From assembly GCA_036250195.1 (NCBI GenBank), contig JAVHZZ010000011.1:59958919-60022918 (forward strand): a stretch of DNA of 64,000 bases. Direction: 5' to 3'. Shown here piece after piece: positions 1 through 11,590 of the stretch (the first letter of the stretch is position 1; each line of letters opens with the position of its first letter). The stretch comes from Mixophyes australis. Its lineage: Eukaryota; Chordata; Amphibia; Anura; Limnodynastidae. The notes under the pieces were generated by a model. The model saw only the letters and a program-made list of their open reading frames with translations. It made no database searches and was not told where the DNA came from. A program made the translations under genes and the position numbers.

Positions 1-540
1 ACCAAAAAAACTGTCCCTGTTGCAAAATCTTCATGCAATGAAGAGTGACTTTTTCATTTAAAGGCTCAAGCTTTCAAGTGTAGTAGTTCTAGCATGTCAA
101 TACCTCTTGTTTTCAACGACCATGGTACAGAGCATTCATCATTGAGATCCCATCAAGTATGTTAAAGACAGACAGGGTTGAAGTGTTATTTGTTTACTTT
201 GGAACCAAAAAAACTGTCCCTGTTGCAAATCTTTGTGCAATGAAGATGAACTTTTTCATTTAAAGGCTCAAGCTTTCAAGTGTAGTGTTTATAAGTTATA
301 AACACTACAGTAGTTCTAGCATGTCAATACCTCTTGTTTTCAACGACCATGGTACAGAGCATTCATCATTGAGATCCCATCAAGTATGTTAAAGACAGAC
401 AGGGTCGAAGTGTTATTTGTTTACTTTGGAACCAAAAAAACTGTCCCTGTTGCAAATCTTCGTGCAATGAAGAGTGACTTTTTTATTTAAAGGCTCAAGC
501 TTTCAAGTGTAGTGTCTATAAGTTATATTATACTTTTGGT
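1..540. repeat. Tandem repeat, about 203-227 bp unit, 2.5 copies
   Basis: Three head-to-tail copies start at 1, 204 and 431, each opening with ACCAAAAAAACTGTCCC. Copy 1 is 203 bp. Copy 2 is 227 bp because it gains an AT-rich segment near 285-308. Copy 3 is partial and runs into AT-rich DNA near 540. No coding sequence is seen. The array continues off the left edge or begins there. Copies are nearly identical, so the amplification is recent relative to the neighbouring transposons. Confidence 0.85.
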
Positions 541-699
541 TTAATTTGTTTAATTTGTTTTAATTTTGTTTTACTTTGTGCTCATGGCAAACGACTGTTG
601 AACAGTCACATAATGCCAAAAAAAGAGTTGCAAGATGGAATTGTCCTTGGGCCCTCCCACCCACCCTTATGTTGTAGAAATAGGACATGCACACTTTAA

Positions 700-759
700 C
701 AAACCAATCATTTCAGCGACAGGGCCTACCAAACAACTGTGTCTGAAATGATTGGTTTG
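700..759. repeat. Perfect 17-bp inverted repeat (hairpin)
   Basis: Arms 700-716 and 743-759 are exact reverse complements (CAAACCAATCATTTCAG / CTGAAATGATTGGTTTG) around a 26-bp loop. It lies downstream of the hAT transposase 3' end, so it may be a subterminal hairpin of that element. This role is inferred from position only. Confidence 0.75.
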
Positions 760-816
760 TTTGGGCCCCCACACCAAATAAGCTATTCATCTCTCCCTGT
801 ACAAACTAAACAGGCT

Positions 817-2732
817 CTACTGAGGCAAGATGTCATCCTCATCCTCATCCTCTGATTCCTCTCCCCCTTCAGTGTGTACTTCCTCCTCCTCACACATTAT
901 CAATTCGTCCCCGCTGGACTCCACAACCACAGGTCCCTCTGTACTATCTGGAGGGCAGTGCTGTACTTCATTGAGGAATTGATAATTCATTTTAATGAAC
1001 ATCATTTTTTCAACGCTCTGCGGAAGCAACCTCCTTCACCGCTCGCTGACCAGGTTCCCCGCTGCACTAAAAACTCTTTCCGAGTACACACTGGAGGGGG
1101 GACAACTCAGGTAAAATAGAGGCAGTTTGTACAGGGGCTTCCAAACTGCCTTTTTTTCCTGCCAGTAACAATATGGACTGTCTGACATGTCTATTTGGAT
1201 GGTGTCTGAAAAATAATCCTCCACCATTTTTTCTATTGTGACAGCATCCAATGCAGCGACACTAGACATGTCTGCAATGGTTCGCAGGTCCTTCAGTCCA
1301 GACCAGATGTTGTCTGCATCCCCGCTAGCGGGTCTTTTAGGAAAACTGAGTTTTTTCCTCGCAGCCACAGTTGTGGAAGAATATGAAGGTGGAGCTGTTG
1401 GCATGTCACGGTCCTCTTCAGAGGACAATTTCATGACCAGCAGGTATTTGCACCTCTGTAGACTTGTGTCCACCGGAAACAGAGACACAACATACGCTTT
1501 AAACCGAGGATCGAGCACGGTGGCCAGAATGTATTCCTCTAACTTTAAAAGAGTGACCACCCTCGGATCCTGGCAAAGTGTACGAAGGGCTTCATCCATA
1601 AGAGCTACATGCTTGGTGGAATCACAATGGTTTACCAGCTCCTCCCTCACTTAATCCAGCTGCTTCTGCAACAGCCTGATCAGGGGAATCACCTGACTCA
1701 AGCTGGCAGTATCAGAACTGACTTCTCGTGTGGCAAGTTGAAACGGCTGCAGAACCTTGCACAACACGGAAATCAGTCTCCAATGCGCTTGACTCAGGCG
1801 CATCCCCACTCCTTTTCTTATGTCATAGGTGGCGGTGTAGGCCTGAATGGCCTTTTGCTGCTCCTCCATCCTCTGCAGCATATAGAGGGTGGAGTTCCAG
1901 CGCGTCACAACCTCTTGTTTGAGGTGATGGCAGGGCAGGTTCAGACTTTTTGGATGTTGCTCGAGTCTGCAGTAGGCACTGCAGAATGCCGAAAGTGTCC
2001 AGCAATTTTGCGGGCCACCGCAAGCATCTCCTGCACACCCCTGTCACTCTTGAGGTAATGCTGCACCACCAAATTAACAGTGTGGGCAAAACATGGGACG
2101 TGCTGGAAATTGCCCATATGTAATGCCCGCACAATGTTACTGGCGTTGTCTGACACCACAAATCCCCTCGAGAGTCTAAGTGGGGTAAGCCACTCCAAGA
2201 TTATTTCCCTCAGTTTTTCTAAGAGGTTGTCAGCGTTGTGCCTCTTACTAAAACCTGTGATACACAACGTTGCCTGCCTTGGCACGAGCAGCCGTTGTGG
2301 AGATGCTGCTACTGATGATGCTGCTAATTTTTTAGAGGGGTGGGGAGGAGGAGGGCTTAGATCCTTGGGTGAAGCTGAACCACTAGTCATGAACACGGGC
2401 CAGGGCCTTAGCCGTTCCTTGCCACTCCGTGTCGTAAATGGCATATTGGCAAGTTTACGTTTCTCCTCTGATGATTTGAATTTTCTTTTTTTACAAATTG
2501 TAGTAAACTTTTGTTTTTTGGATTTTACATGCCCTCTACTAGGAGATTGGGCATCGCCCTTGGCAGACGACGTTGATGGCATTTCATCGTCTATGTCATG
2601 ACTAGTGGCAGCAGCTTCAGCATTAGGAGGAAGTGGGTCTTGATCTTTCCCTACTTTATCCTCCAAATTTTTGTACTCCATTATATGCAGCACAAGAGAG
2701 CATACCCCTAAACCACACACAGTTTTTTGCAC
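817..2732 (-). pseudogene. hAT superfamily transposase, broken
   Basis: This is a DDE transposase relic of the hAT (Ac/ZBED-like) type, read right to left. The first open segment (2732-1941) has a Ser/Lys-rich N-terminus. It then carries the VVSDNASN box with a catalytic Asp and the CFAHTVNLVV box. The next segment (1908-1651) begins with TRWNST, typical of hAT insertion-domain proteins. The third (1650-1036) contains VLDPRFK and ends in the dimerisation signature SSVYSERVFSAAG. The last (1029-817) is a very acidic tail. The frame changes between segments, so it cannot make a full protein. No BED-type zinc finger is evident, and the distance from N-terminus to the first Asp box is short, suggesting an internal deletion. 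Confidence 0.88.
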
Positions 2733-3180
2733 TGCTTAAACAGTGAACATAGTAATATAGATTGCAGTTCCTATTTTTTGGGACTGCAGAAACAGTGAAC
2801 GTAGTAATATAGATTGCAGTTCCTATTTTTTGGGACTGCAGAAACAGTGAACGTAGTAATATTGATTGCAGTACCTATTTATTGGGACTGCAGAAACAGT
2901 GAGCGTTGTAATATTGATTGCAGTTCCTATTTTTTGGGACTGCAGAAACAGTGAACGTAGTAATATAGATTCAGTTCCTATTTTTTGGACTGCAGAAACA
3001 GTGAACGTAGTAATATAGATTGCAGTTCCTATTTTTTGGACTGCTGAAACAGTGAATGTAGTAATATAGATTGCAGTTCCTATTTTTTTGGACTGCACAA
3101 ACAGTGAACGTAGTAATGTAGATTGCAGTTCCTATTTTTTGGACTGCACAAACAGTGAACATAGGTATTGCAGTACTAAT
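2733..3180. repeat. Satellite-like tandem repeat, 51-52 bp unit, about 9 copies
   Basis: The core AAACAGTGAACGTAGTAA recurs every 51-52 bp (for example near 2738 and 2790), each followed by an AT-rich run and TTGCAGTTCCTATTTTTTGG. Every unit contains TGCAGT and ACTGCA, so each can form a small hairpin. It begins directly at the 5' end of the hAT transposase reading frame and probably belongs to that transposon's subterminal region. ORFs across it are artefacts of the repeat. Confidence 0.9.
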
Positions 3181-3688
3181 ATTTCAGGACTGCTCTAGAA
3201 TTTTTTTATAATTTTTAAATTAATTTTTAATATTTTTTTTTACTTTTTATGGTATAATTTTTTGTTATTTTTTTTAAAAAAAAATTTGGCTAGTTTTTAA
3301 TAATTAGAAAATTACTATGGACTTAGCACAAAAATGCCCAGGACTAAAGCAACACTGGACTCAGCAGGACAGACACTGGCCAAAGCACCACTGGACTCAG
3401 CAAGGACAGAGCACTGGACACAAGTATAAAGCACCACTGGACTGATCACGCAGGAGCACCACTACCCTACAACCTCCCTCTACCCTGATCACAGCCCAAA
3501 TGAAAATGACATCCGCTAGCGGGAAATTTATGCAATCCGAGTCTCGCGAGATCCGAAGCAAGACTTGGACGTCAGAGCCTCACTTTCATTTTTTTTGGCG
3601 CCGGAAATACCCGAACAGTGCTCGGATCCCGTCGGATCCGCACTGTTCGGGTGGGCTCGGATTAGCGGAATCCGAGCACGCTCATCCT
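3181..3688. other. Non-coding, AT-rich then repeat-bearing; hairpin at 3610-3651
   Basis: There is a poly-A/T-rich stretch (3190-3310), then short tandem phrases built on 'caccactggactcagca' (3340-3450). A strong hairpin follows: 3610-3629 pairs with 3634-3651 around a 4-base loop (CCGAACAGTGC / GCACTGTTCGG). It likely forms the outer end of the hAT element at 0.8-3.2 kb. The junction with retroviral gag follows near 3690. Confidence 0.55.
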
Positions 3689-3689
3689 T

Positions 3690-4298
3690 AATAATCACAC
3701 ATTTGGCCATATATTTTCCAGTGATAGTGGAATGGAAAAAGATTTTCACAATCAAACAAAAAGGTAGTGAGATTACAACTTACTATTTTGTCAGGGCTCT
3801 AGCAGCCATGACTAAGTACACAGGAATACCATATATAAGGGAAAATCCACATCATAGGGAGGTAGCTGTTGCAGTACTAATGGACGGTCTCCGGGAGGAT
3901 CTAAGGACCTGGATACAAACCTCTTTTCCTAATTGGAGAGGTCTCATGGTAAATGAAATTAGAGAGCATGCTGTATATAAGGATAAAAATATATGTAAAA
4001 AGGAAAAAGCGCAGAGTGATAGCTAATGAGGGTGAGTATCCAAGCACTAGAGGGATTGCACACATGACCACAGTATAATAACACCCGGTTTAAGGAACTG
4101 AAACAACATGAGTTGAGGAAGTGTTTTAGATGCCATAAAATAGGACATCAAGCAAGGGACTGTACAATGACAAGAGCGGAAGCAAATAGACTTGGACCAC
4201 CTAAGGGGAATTATATAGACACCCACAGAGAAGGTGCACACAAGTCACAGAGGTTTTCCAACAGTTACCTGCACACCTCACAGCAGCAAATGTTTTGA
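3690..4298 (+). pseudogene. gag: ERV-1 gag fragment: capsid C-terminus and nucleocapsid
   Basis: An open segment to 4026 matches the capsid part of ERV-2 further right: both carry RENPHHREVAV and VLMDGL. A second piece (4113-4298) encodes an intact CCHC zinc knuckle, CFRCHKIGHQARDC, the RNA-binding motif of retroviral nucleocapsid. The 5' part of gag and the 5' LTR are missing: similarity to ERV-2 starts abruptly at about 3690, where the hAT-derived DNA ends. A frame change separates the two pieces. Dead copy. Confidence 0.85.
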
Positions 4299-4299
4299 G

Positions 4300-5580
4300 A
4301 AAGAACTATAGTTAACTCAAGAAAACAGGTCACACCTATAGCCCTACAACCAGGCATGGTAAATGTTAAACTGTGGTAAGTATTAGTGTGCCGGTTATCG
4401 ATTTAGAATTAATACGTTGTTGATTTTTTTGCTTGTTTGTTTGTTTTATGTATCATATGTTTGCATTCCTGATCGCTGGCCGATGGTAAAGAATGAAAAT
4501 GTTTGGTTTGTTTGTTGTTTAAAGATAACTATCTTGTCTTTTCTTCACAGATAAGGGTAGACTAAGGAAATATAGACTTAGTGCTTCAGGGGGGGAATAG
4601 AGAAATAGAAAAATTACTCTTGAAAGACAAATTAACAATGGGTCATTGGAACACTCTTTGCTTTAGGCTGCAGTGACTCATGATAATTTGTTTGGTTGAG
4701 AATCATAATCCAAAAATTAAGTATGTACATACTTTGCTCCAAAATATCGTTTTATGTATCTCAGATGAGTCATCAAGAGTTAATTTTTACATTTCTCTGT
4801 CATAAGTCAGGAAGTCCGTTGAAAAGGTATGTAGTTAATTTGATACTTAATGAACATATGATGGACGACACTGGATTGCACGGTTGATTTAAGACCCCCT
4901 AGTTAAGTATGGGGAGGGGTCATAGTGAATACATGAATACAGCCATTTTCCCATAGTGTCCAATCCAGCTGTCATGTAAAATCTCCATTTCTGCATATCT
5001 ATTTGTTTTCAAACCCTTGTATTCAAAGCTTTGTATTCCTATTATTCATTGCTTTCATATTTCTCATTCTTTACTATGCTAGTATCTCTCTTTCTCTCTC
5101 TCTCTCTTTCTGCTCTTGTATAGATACGAAAAGACATATTTTTTTTTACATAAGACAAACTCAGGGATATACACACTAGATTGACATGAGTTACAGAAAC
5201 AGTCAGGGGTTTGGTGTTATGTGTATAGAAGCTGCTAATATTAAGAAAAAGGTTTTGTTGTGGAAATACGATTCACGTTTTATAGACTGCATACCTGTTT
5301 TTGTTTTCTTTTTTTTTTTTTCCTGCCTCCTGTACAAAAATGTGCCTTTATATGTATGCACAAAGAGTGGTTAGGAGATTGCTGGAGGGTAGACATACAG
5401 ATATGCATCTCTGTGTAGAACATTGGAGTAGGATCTTTGCCACAAGATGCGACATAATGTGAAACCCTAGAAAATGTAGAATTTTCGTGTTTTATATTTT
5501 TTCACTGTTAGACAGACATGTACTGGGTACTGTTATATTTGAAGAAAGTGTTATAGAAATAGATCCCTTTGTCTTTCTCA
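4300..5580. other. Decayed ERV-1 interior, no recognisable gene
   Basis: It lies where protease and reverse transcriptase should be, but I find no protein motif. It holds a poly-T tract near 5300 and a (TC)n microsatellite at 5087-5107. It may contain an inserted non-coding element replacing most of pol. Confidence 0.4.
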
Positions 5581-5584
5581 CTTA

Positions 5585-6740
5585 GTCAAGTAGCTGAATG
5601 TGAGGTACTGAGAATGGCATGTGAGTTGGCAGAGGGAAAATCGATTGATATACATTGGTCTTCAGCAATTTTCTAGTCTAGGGGGCGATGTTGAGGTGAC
5701 TGAGAAATCCTTCATAGCAATACCAACACATGAGTAGGACACTACATAGAGGACTTTACACAGAAACCAGTTACCAACTGAAGTAGCTGCTAGTAAAGTC
5801 CACACTTACACACACGACCATACATGGCTGTCACACCAGGGCGAACATAGCTGTCAAATAGACAGCAGGGTTTATGTGACAGCTAACAAACCTATGTTTT
5901 GTTTTGTTTTTCGTTGTATTGTTTTAGTTTTGAAATGTGAACACCCACACACACATGCACATATATACATATTGGTTAATAAATGAAGATTTGTGCTACC
6001 GGAAGAATTAACTGTCTGGAAGGTGAAGAGATGTGGTGAGGAGTCTGGTGGACTCTGGAGATATGGACAAGGTAGACCAGTAGCTCCCAGAGTGTATCTT
6101 CCAAACCTAGCAGAGGCAGCACATGGTCTGGCTCAGATGGGTAGAGAAGGTATGCACAAGCGGGTAAGAGCATATTGGGGTGCACTAGACACTTCTTCTC
6201 AAGCTAGTAGGATGGCAACGTCCTATCTTGATTAAGAGAATGTCAGAAAAATGATACCAATAGAGCCATCCCATATCCCTGCTGCAGATGGATTTTTCTC
6301 CAGATAAAACAAATCCACGTCATCCAATTACCACCATGCAGGATCCTCAAGTATACACTGGTGTACCAATGAAATATGTCTGGGTAAAAGTGTATTGAAA
6401 TGTGTCTAATGTATTACTGTATCATTCTCAAAGCTTTTGTTATTCAATGTGATAGCCCTAGAGTTATAATAGGTGATAGGGTATTCATGTTATTGATAAT
6501 AAATGTATAATGTATGAGTAGTGGTAACAAATTACATACTTTTGTTTAGCCACAAACCAGTGTGAACATAAAATAATGGTACTAGGTAGAACGAATTGAA
6601 TAGAATGAGAGTTGGAACTTGATTGGAGTGGCTGATAGCTTTAGCCACTAGTCCTCCACACTATCAATACCACTCCTGAGCTGCCTCTTAACCTGTTGAC
6701 TTTTGAAATGTTCTTGACTCCTCTTGGGATGAATTTGTAA
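5585..6740 (+). pseudogene. pol: ERV-1 pol remnants: RNase H and integrase
   Basis: Three islands align with ERV-2 pol. 5590-5670 resembles the RNase H stretch around 25080-25130. 5993-6235 corresponds to the integrase N-terminal HHCC region (LAEAAHGLAQMGREGMHKRV). 6625-6740 corresponds to the late catalytic core of integrase (LALPLVLHS region of ERV-2). Spacing is compressed and the frame is broken between islands, so this is a heavily deleted pol. Confidence 0.75.
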
Positions 6741-7369
6741 ATGAGAGACTAGTTTAGACCTTGAGAGGGAAGGTAAATAGTGAGACAACAACCGAGAACG
6801 TCCAAGACACCGTTTCCTGAAAAGTCACACTAACTGTCAGGGGTCGGGAGCTTAAGTTGTGGAACAGTAATTTCTTAGGCTCAGGTTATTTGACAGACAG
6901 GTACCAGGTGTAGGCTACCAGCATCACGGCTTCAAGGGTAGCAGAGACACACTGGTGCCCATTCCACCCACTGCAGAGGAGCCAACACTCAGAGAAGGGT
7001 CCAAGGGCACTCATGAATCTGTTCTGGAAGGCCTTGAATGCACTTAGTAGCACCTGAGCCAAAGGCTAAGACAGCTGTCCATCATGAAGTTGTAGTTTTT
7101 CCTGTTTTGTGTTTCTCTCATTTCATTCTCTTCTCAGGATGGTCAATTCTTTTAATTATTAGCAGGTGACAGAGGCTGGTTCAGGTAATGATATTGAGGA
7201 ATTGGGGATGAAGGAGAAGTTTGTAGCATAATCGGTCCAGCCAATTACTCTATTCAATTCAGGGGTAAAGGAAAATTTGGAAAGCTTGGAGAAAGTGCAA
7301 GGGGCTATTGTCTGAGTAGCATTACATCCGTAAGTACGTTGACCACATAGTTAAAAAAAAAAAGAGGTA

Positions 7370-7740
7370 CACCCAGCGATGCCAGTCCAGTATTATTCGG
7401 ACTTGAGCAGGCATCCTTGAGAATGATTATCATTCTTGGGTGGGTAAGGTTTTAGACCAAACATAGTGCTGGGCGTGCTCTCACGTGCCTCAGTGATTAT
7501 ATCAAGTAGGATTAGTTCTCTTTCCACTAAATATTCTTGAGAATATGGGTGGGAGGTCACTAGGGGAAAAGTACAACACCTAGGTCCCTTAGTCTGGAGT
7601 CTCCCAGTATTTTGCAAGCCGATCACTGTTCTAGTACAAAGAAACCTGAGTATTGGGAGACTGGGAAGAACGAACAGACAATAGCCCGCCCACAAGTGTT
7701 GATGAAAACAAACTGATGACATTATTAGAAGTGTGTATAG
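7370..7740 (+). pseudogene. env: ERV-1 env surface-subunit fragment
   Basis: The plus-strand DNA parallels ERV-2 env around 27700-27960: a Gly-Lys-Val-Leu stretch, then a Cys-rich island whose ERV-2 equivalent is CWVC. Stops interrupt it. The open frame on the opposite strand (7393-7722) is only a shadow. The flanking 6740-7370 and 7740-8188 contain no recognisable motif and are presumably decayed retroviral or inserted DNA. Confidence 0.6.
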
Positions 7741-8188
7741 TAACGCAAGCTGAAGGAGATTGTATTATTGATAGACATAGGATGATGTTATTGATGAACA
7801 TGAAGTGTTTAAACGTATTCTGAGCTTAAAGACATGCGTTGGACAGATGAACCTGTTAAACTTGAAGAACTGTAGTAGAGTATTCTGTATAACTGATACA
7901 TGTTCTATTGTACTCTGTACCTTTCCAAATAATGTATTACGTGTTTTATTGCACCCTTGAAGGGCATAGAAAAGGTTATCTCCAAGCTCCAGAAGTGTAC
8001 GGTTTATAGTAAAAGAAGAAGTCGTTTAGAGGATTAAGACTCTCTCTTATGATAACTTGTTTAGATCTACAAACAGCGTGGTCATACACCAAGGGGGATT
8101 TGCATTACATAGCAATGAAATGTGGTACTGAGATCCTGCATATAACATCTTTAAGGTGATAGTTTATTATACTACCAAAGGGTGGAAC

Positions 8189-9020
8189 TGTTGAAGTCGT
8201 ATAATTGGATGAACCAAAGTATATTGGTTAATATTGTTTTATTGGTCGATTGCACTACACGTGGCATACGGCGATCGCAAGGTAAAATACGCACGTACGC
8301 ACTAGCATTACAACATTTAGTTATTTATATAATTCATATTCATATTGGTTCCGTTACACAGTAATTTATGAGCAGCTAGTATTTAGTTTATTATTAGTTT
8401 ATATATTATGATTATATGTACACTTCAGTGTTATTTAAGGTTCAGGTCATAGGAAAGGTGCCATGTCTAGTATCATATTAAACCCCTATTCATCAGCTGC
8501 TGTCCAGTTCATTCGGCGAAGAGATAACACATTGCATACTCAAATTATTGTTGTTAGGGAATAAATCTTTAATATGATACTGACTGTAAAATGCTAATGG
8601 ACTGGTTGTAATTGGAGTTTTGGCGGGAAGAACAGAGCTCATCCCATGGAGAGATGACCCCCACCTTTGGATTTCTTAGATTGAACCAGCCTATGACCTG
8701 TTTACCCTGGACCCATCTGAAGTCTGGACCTATAGAAGCAAGCCACGTCATCTCTATTGTTCACTCTGTAACACTGAATGTATATATACTTATAGCTGCA
8801 GCCCCCACTAGTCTCAGTCTACTCTGACCACAGTATTCTAAACAGATATACTGTTCACTGGGTCCCGTGGGAGCACAGTGAGCGCATGCGATAGCAGTGG
8901 TATGTATTTATCTTTTGGTAATGGCTGTACTGTACTGTATCATAATATAATAATGTATTGAACTGTTGACTATTTACATGTGCTAAAATAAATCACTTTG
9001 TGCGTTAGAAACACAATACA
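8189..9020 (+). mobile_element. ERV-1 3' LTR
   Basis: It begins with TG (8189) right after a purine-rich tract (AAAGGGTGGAA), and ends near TACA (9020). It matches the LTR at 19465-20284 over most of its length, for example GAGAGATGACCCCCA and AGAAGCAAGCCAC. Promoter-like TATATATA is at 8782-8789 and a poly(A) signal AATAAA at 8987-8992. Its length (about 832 bp) agrees with the sister LTR (820 bp). No matching 5' LTR for this copy is present. Confidence 0.82.
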
Positions 9021-9086
9021 ATCGCTTGGGCAATGCTTATTTGAAAAATGATAAAATTACTTTAATACTGTGCTTATGTGAATATG

Positions 9087-9253
9087 ACAGTTTACATGTC
9101 TGTGTGTTTGATCCTGTGTGTGTTTGTGTATGTGTGTGTCTGTGCTTATCTGTGTATGTGACAGTTTACATGTCTGCGTGTTTGTGTATATGTGAGTCTG
9201 TGCTTATCTGTGTATGGGACAGTTTATATGTCTGTGTGTTTGACCCTGTGTGA
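9087..9253. repeat. GT-rich minisatellite, about 3 copies
   Basis: GACAGTTTACATGTCTGTG and variants recur three times (9087, 9162 and 9220), separated by (TG)-rich spacers with 'CTGTGCTTATCTGTGTATG'. No coding value. Confidence 0.8.
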
Positions 9254-9357
9254 GTTTTTAGCCACGCCCCTGCACATGCTGGACTCGCTTCTCCTCGAAT
9301 CCTGCATTTGCCCCACCAAAGATTTTTCCCCATCCAATACAGATAACTCTGAACTGA

Positions 9358-10066
9358 GTGGTCCCAACTCCGCAGACCGCAGTGGTAAAAGCAACTCATG
9401 AAACAATGGATCCATTATTAGAAACGCAGACTGCAAAATTTACAGACGCGATCAAAGACATAACAGACAAAATAACATCTACGAATAGACAGGTCCAAGT
9501 TAATGAGCAACGTCTGGGTGCACATATGGACGATATCTCGTCATTGAAACAGGAAGTTACTGTTTTACGCAAAGCTCATAAGCTCATTTTGATAAGCAAA
9601 TGTTTATCAAAAGCGACGATCTTGGAAATAGATCAAGACATAATAATCTGAGTTTGGTAGACCTAGTGGAAGCCATTAAAAGTCAAGCTTTGATACAATT
9701 TCTCACAATTGATCTACCGGCAGTGCTCAATATCTCGGAGGACTTGTAAAGTTTGGAAATAGAGCAGGCCCACCGTCTAGGCCCAGCCAGAGACAATATG
9801 GATGATAGACCTTGCACAGTTATCTTCAAATGTATGAATTTTGTTCATAAATTCAAATTTTGGTCTGCAGCAAAACAGGCTGGAAAGATCCTGTGGAAAG
9901 ACAAACATCTGATACTATTCCAGGTCTACTCTACAGAGGTTTCTAGAGCGTGTAAGGAAATGACACCTATGTGTTCACGTTTTATGGCCAAGTTTTGAGA
10001 CTTTAATAATGCGGAGGATGTGCAAACTTTTCTTGCGGAAGAGGAAACGGAAAGAGTTGCATTTTA
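9358..10066 (+). pseudogene. L1/Tx1-type LINE ORF1, broken
   Basis: The first part (9358-9650) is a coiled-coil-like segment (DAIKDITDKITSTNRQ... DDISSLKQEV), as in LINE-1 ORF1 proteins. After a frame break, the second (from about 9753) carries EIEQAHRLGPARD followed by a PCTVIFK-like strand, the RRM region of L1/Tx1 ORF1, which binds the LINE RNA. It precedes ORF2 by about 0.9 kb. Stops and frameshifts inactivate it. Confidence 0.78.
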
Positions 10067-10957
10067 AGTGGATACATGAATACAGTTTAGAGTTGACAAC
10101 CCAGAGTGACAAGTATGCATCCGCAGACACATAATTCCAGCCTCAGAGTTGATAACTGTTTGGAGATAGGTATGTTATTTTTGCATCCAATTCCCAGTTA
10201 TGGAGTTACTCGCTCTCATACTTTTGTACATGTTTAAGTCTTGGAAGCAGAGAAAAACTTGCTGGAGCTGTGATTTTATTGGCAAGTAATAACATAATAT
10301 CTGTGAATGTTGAATGTAGTACATTAGTCAAACCACCTAGGCACTTTCTAGCTGTATAAGCTTTACCGTCCCTCTTGGTTTGTCAACTGGAACTGGAGTT
10401 CTATCTCTCTGATCCAGTCAGAGACTAGTATGTATATTAAGGTTGTTCAAAGTTTTTCTTTTTTGAAACTTCTCATCTTAGGTCATTTTAGTACACATAA
10501 TAATGCTTCATTTTACTGTTTTTCTTCTACATGGTTATTTCATATGTATGTTTATTATTCACAATACACAAATGCAGTGTATAATGTTACAAGTTTTGGT
10601 CTGTTAGAGACAGTCACTTTTCTGAGTTAGTTATGAGGAGAGTGTTACTGTTTTGCTTGCACAGAGGGACTTGGTTCTGTGTCAAGAACCTCCTCACTCA
10701 CTTTACAATTTTCTTTTTCATCTTTATTTCACCTTTTCTATTTCTCTTCTTTTCCTATATTTTTTTTTTCACAGCATCCCAAAACCGATATGTTATTTTT
10801 CTATATCCAGTCTGGCGGTCAGTGATACAAATTGATATGATGTTTTTGAGGAGTATTGGAAACAATGGAGGGAGGCTCAAGTATTGTGATTGATTGTGTT
10901 AAGGGGGGAACTCTGATTTCTTAATTATACACAGGGTCATCTCTTATCCACCATAAT
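10067..10957. other. Inter-ORF or inserted DNA within the LINE, no gene recognised
   Basis: T-rich DNA with short, low-complexity ORFs (Phe/Leu-rich, 10430-10890). Nothing matches a family I know. It separates LINE ORF1 and ORF2. Confidence 0.4.
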
Positions 10958-11582
10958 ATGCAGGATATCCCAAAGGTCTGTTCTTGGAACGTGCACATAA
11001 TTAACTCCCCAACTAAGAGAAGGAAGACCTACCTTAATAAACTGAATTTTGATATTAACTTCTTACAAGAAACACACCTTACAGACTCAGAACATGAGAA
11101 ATTGAATATCCTGAAGAAACAAGTTTTTGCCTACTCCTCTTACTCCTCCGAGTCTAGGGGTGTAGCGATCATGGTACATAAAGGCCTCCCTATAACCACT
11201 CAAAATAAACAATCAGACACAGAGGGACGATTTGTCCTTCTAGAAGTATCTACAGCAGGTAATAAATATACTCTGTGTAATATATATGCATCAACAGTCT
11301 GTCACAAATCCTTTTACTTGAAGGTGGTCAGTAAGCTATATACACATGTTGATGCACGAATAATTTTGGGAGGTGATTTCAACATTGTCTCCTCAGGTGT
11401 ACTAGATAGACAAAGAATGCATCAGTGTCAGATTAACTATATAGGACAACAGCTACAACTTACAGATGTATGGTGTTTACGCCATCCCACAGATTTGGAA
11501 TATACTTACCATTCACCAATTTCCAATACCTTTTCCAGAATAGATTATTTTTTTATTATTCAATTTCTTGGTGGATTGCATT
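10958..11582 (+). pseudogene. LINE ORF2, endonuclease domain (5' part)
   Basis: An apurinic/apyrimidinic-type endonuclease opens the ORF: CSWNV at the start, the FLQETHL box with catalytic Glu, SSESRGVAI, then GGDFN with catalytic Asp/Asn, and SRIDYFF. This domain nicks target DNA for target-primed reverse transcription. The order and wording fit the L1/Tx1 clade. The frame is cut at 11583-11590 by a hAT element. The final endonuclease box, SLSDHSPI, lies on the other side at about 12565. Confidence 0.88.
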
Positions 11583-11590
11583 TCATATGC

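Noticed and set aside
874..2601. Plus-strand ORFs of 138-173 codons across the hAT transposase
   Set aside because: Shadows of the minus-strand transposase, which carries the family motifs.
2740..3180. CRISPR-like array (regular repeats)
   Set aside because: Repeats are contiguous 51-52-bp units without unique spacers, in a eukaryotic transposon.
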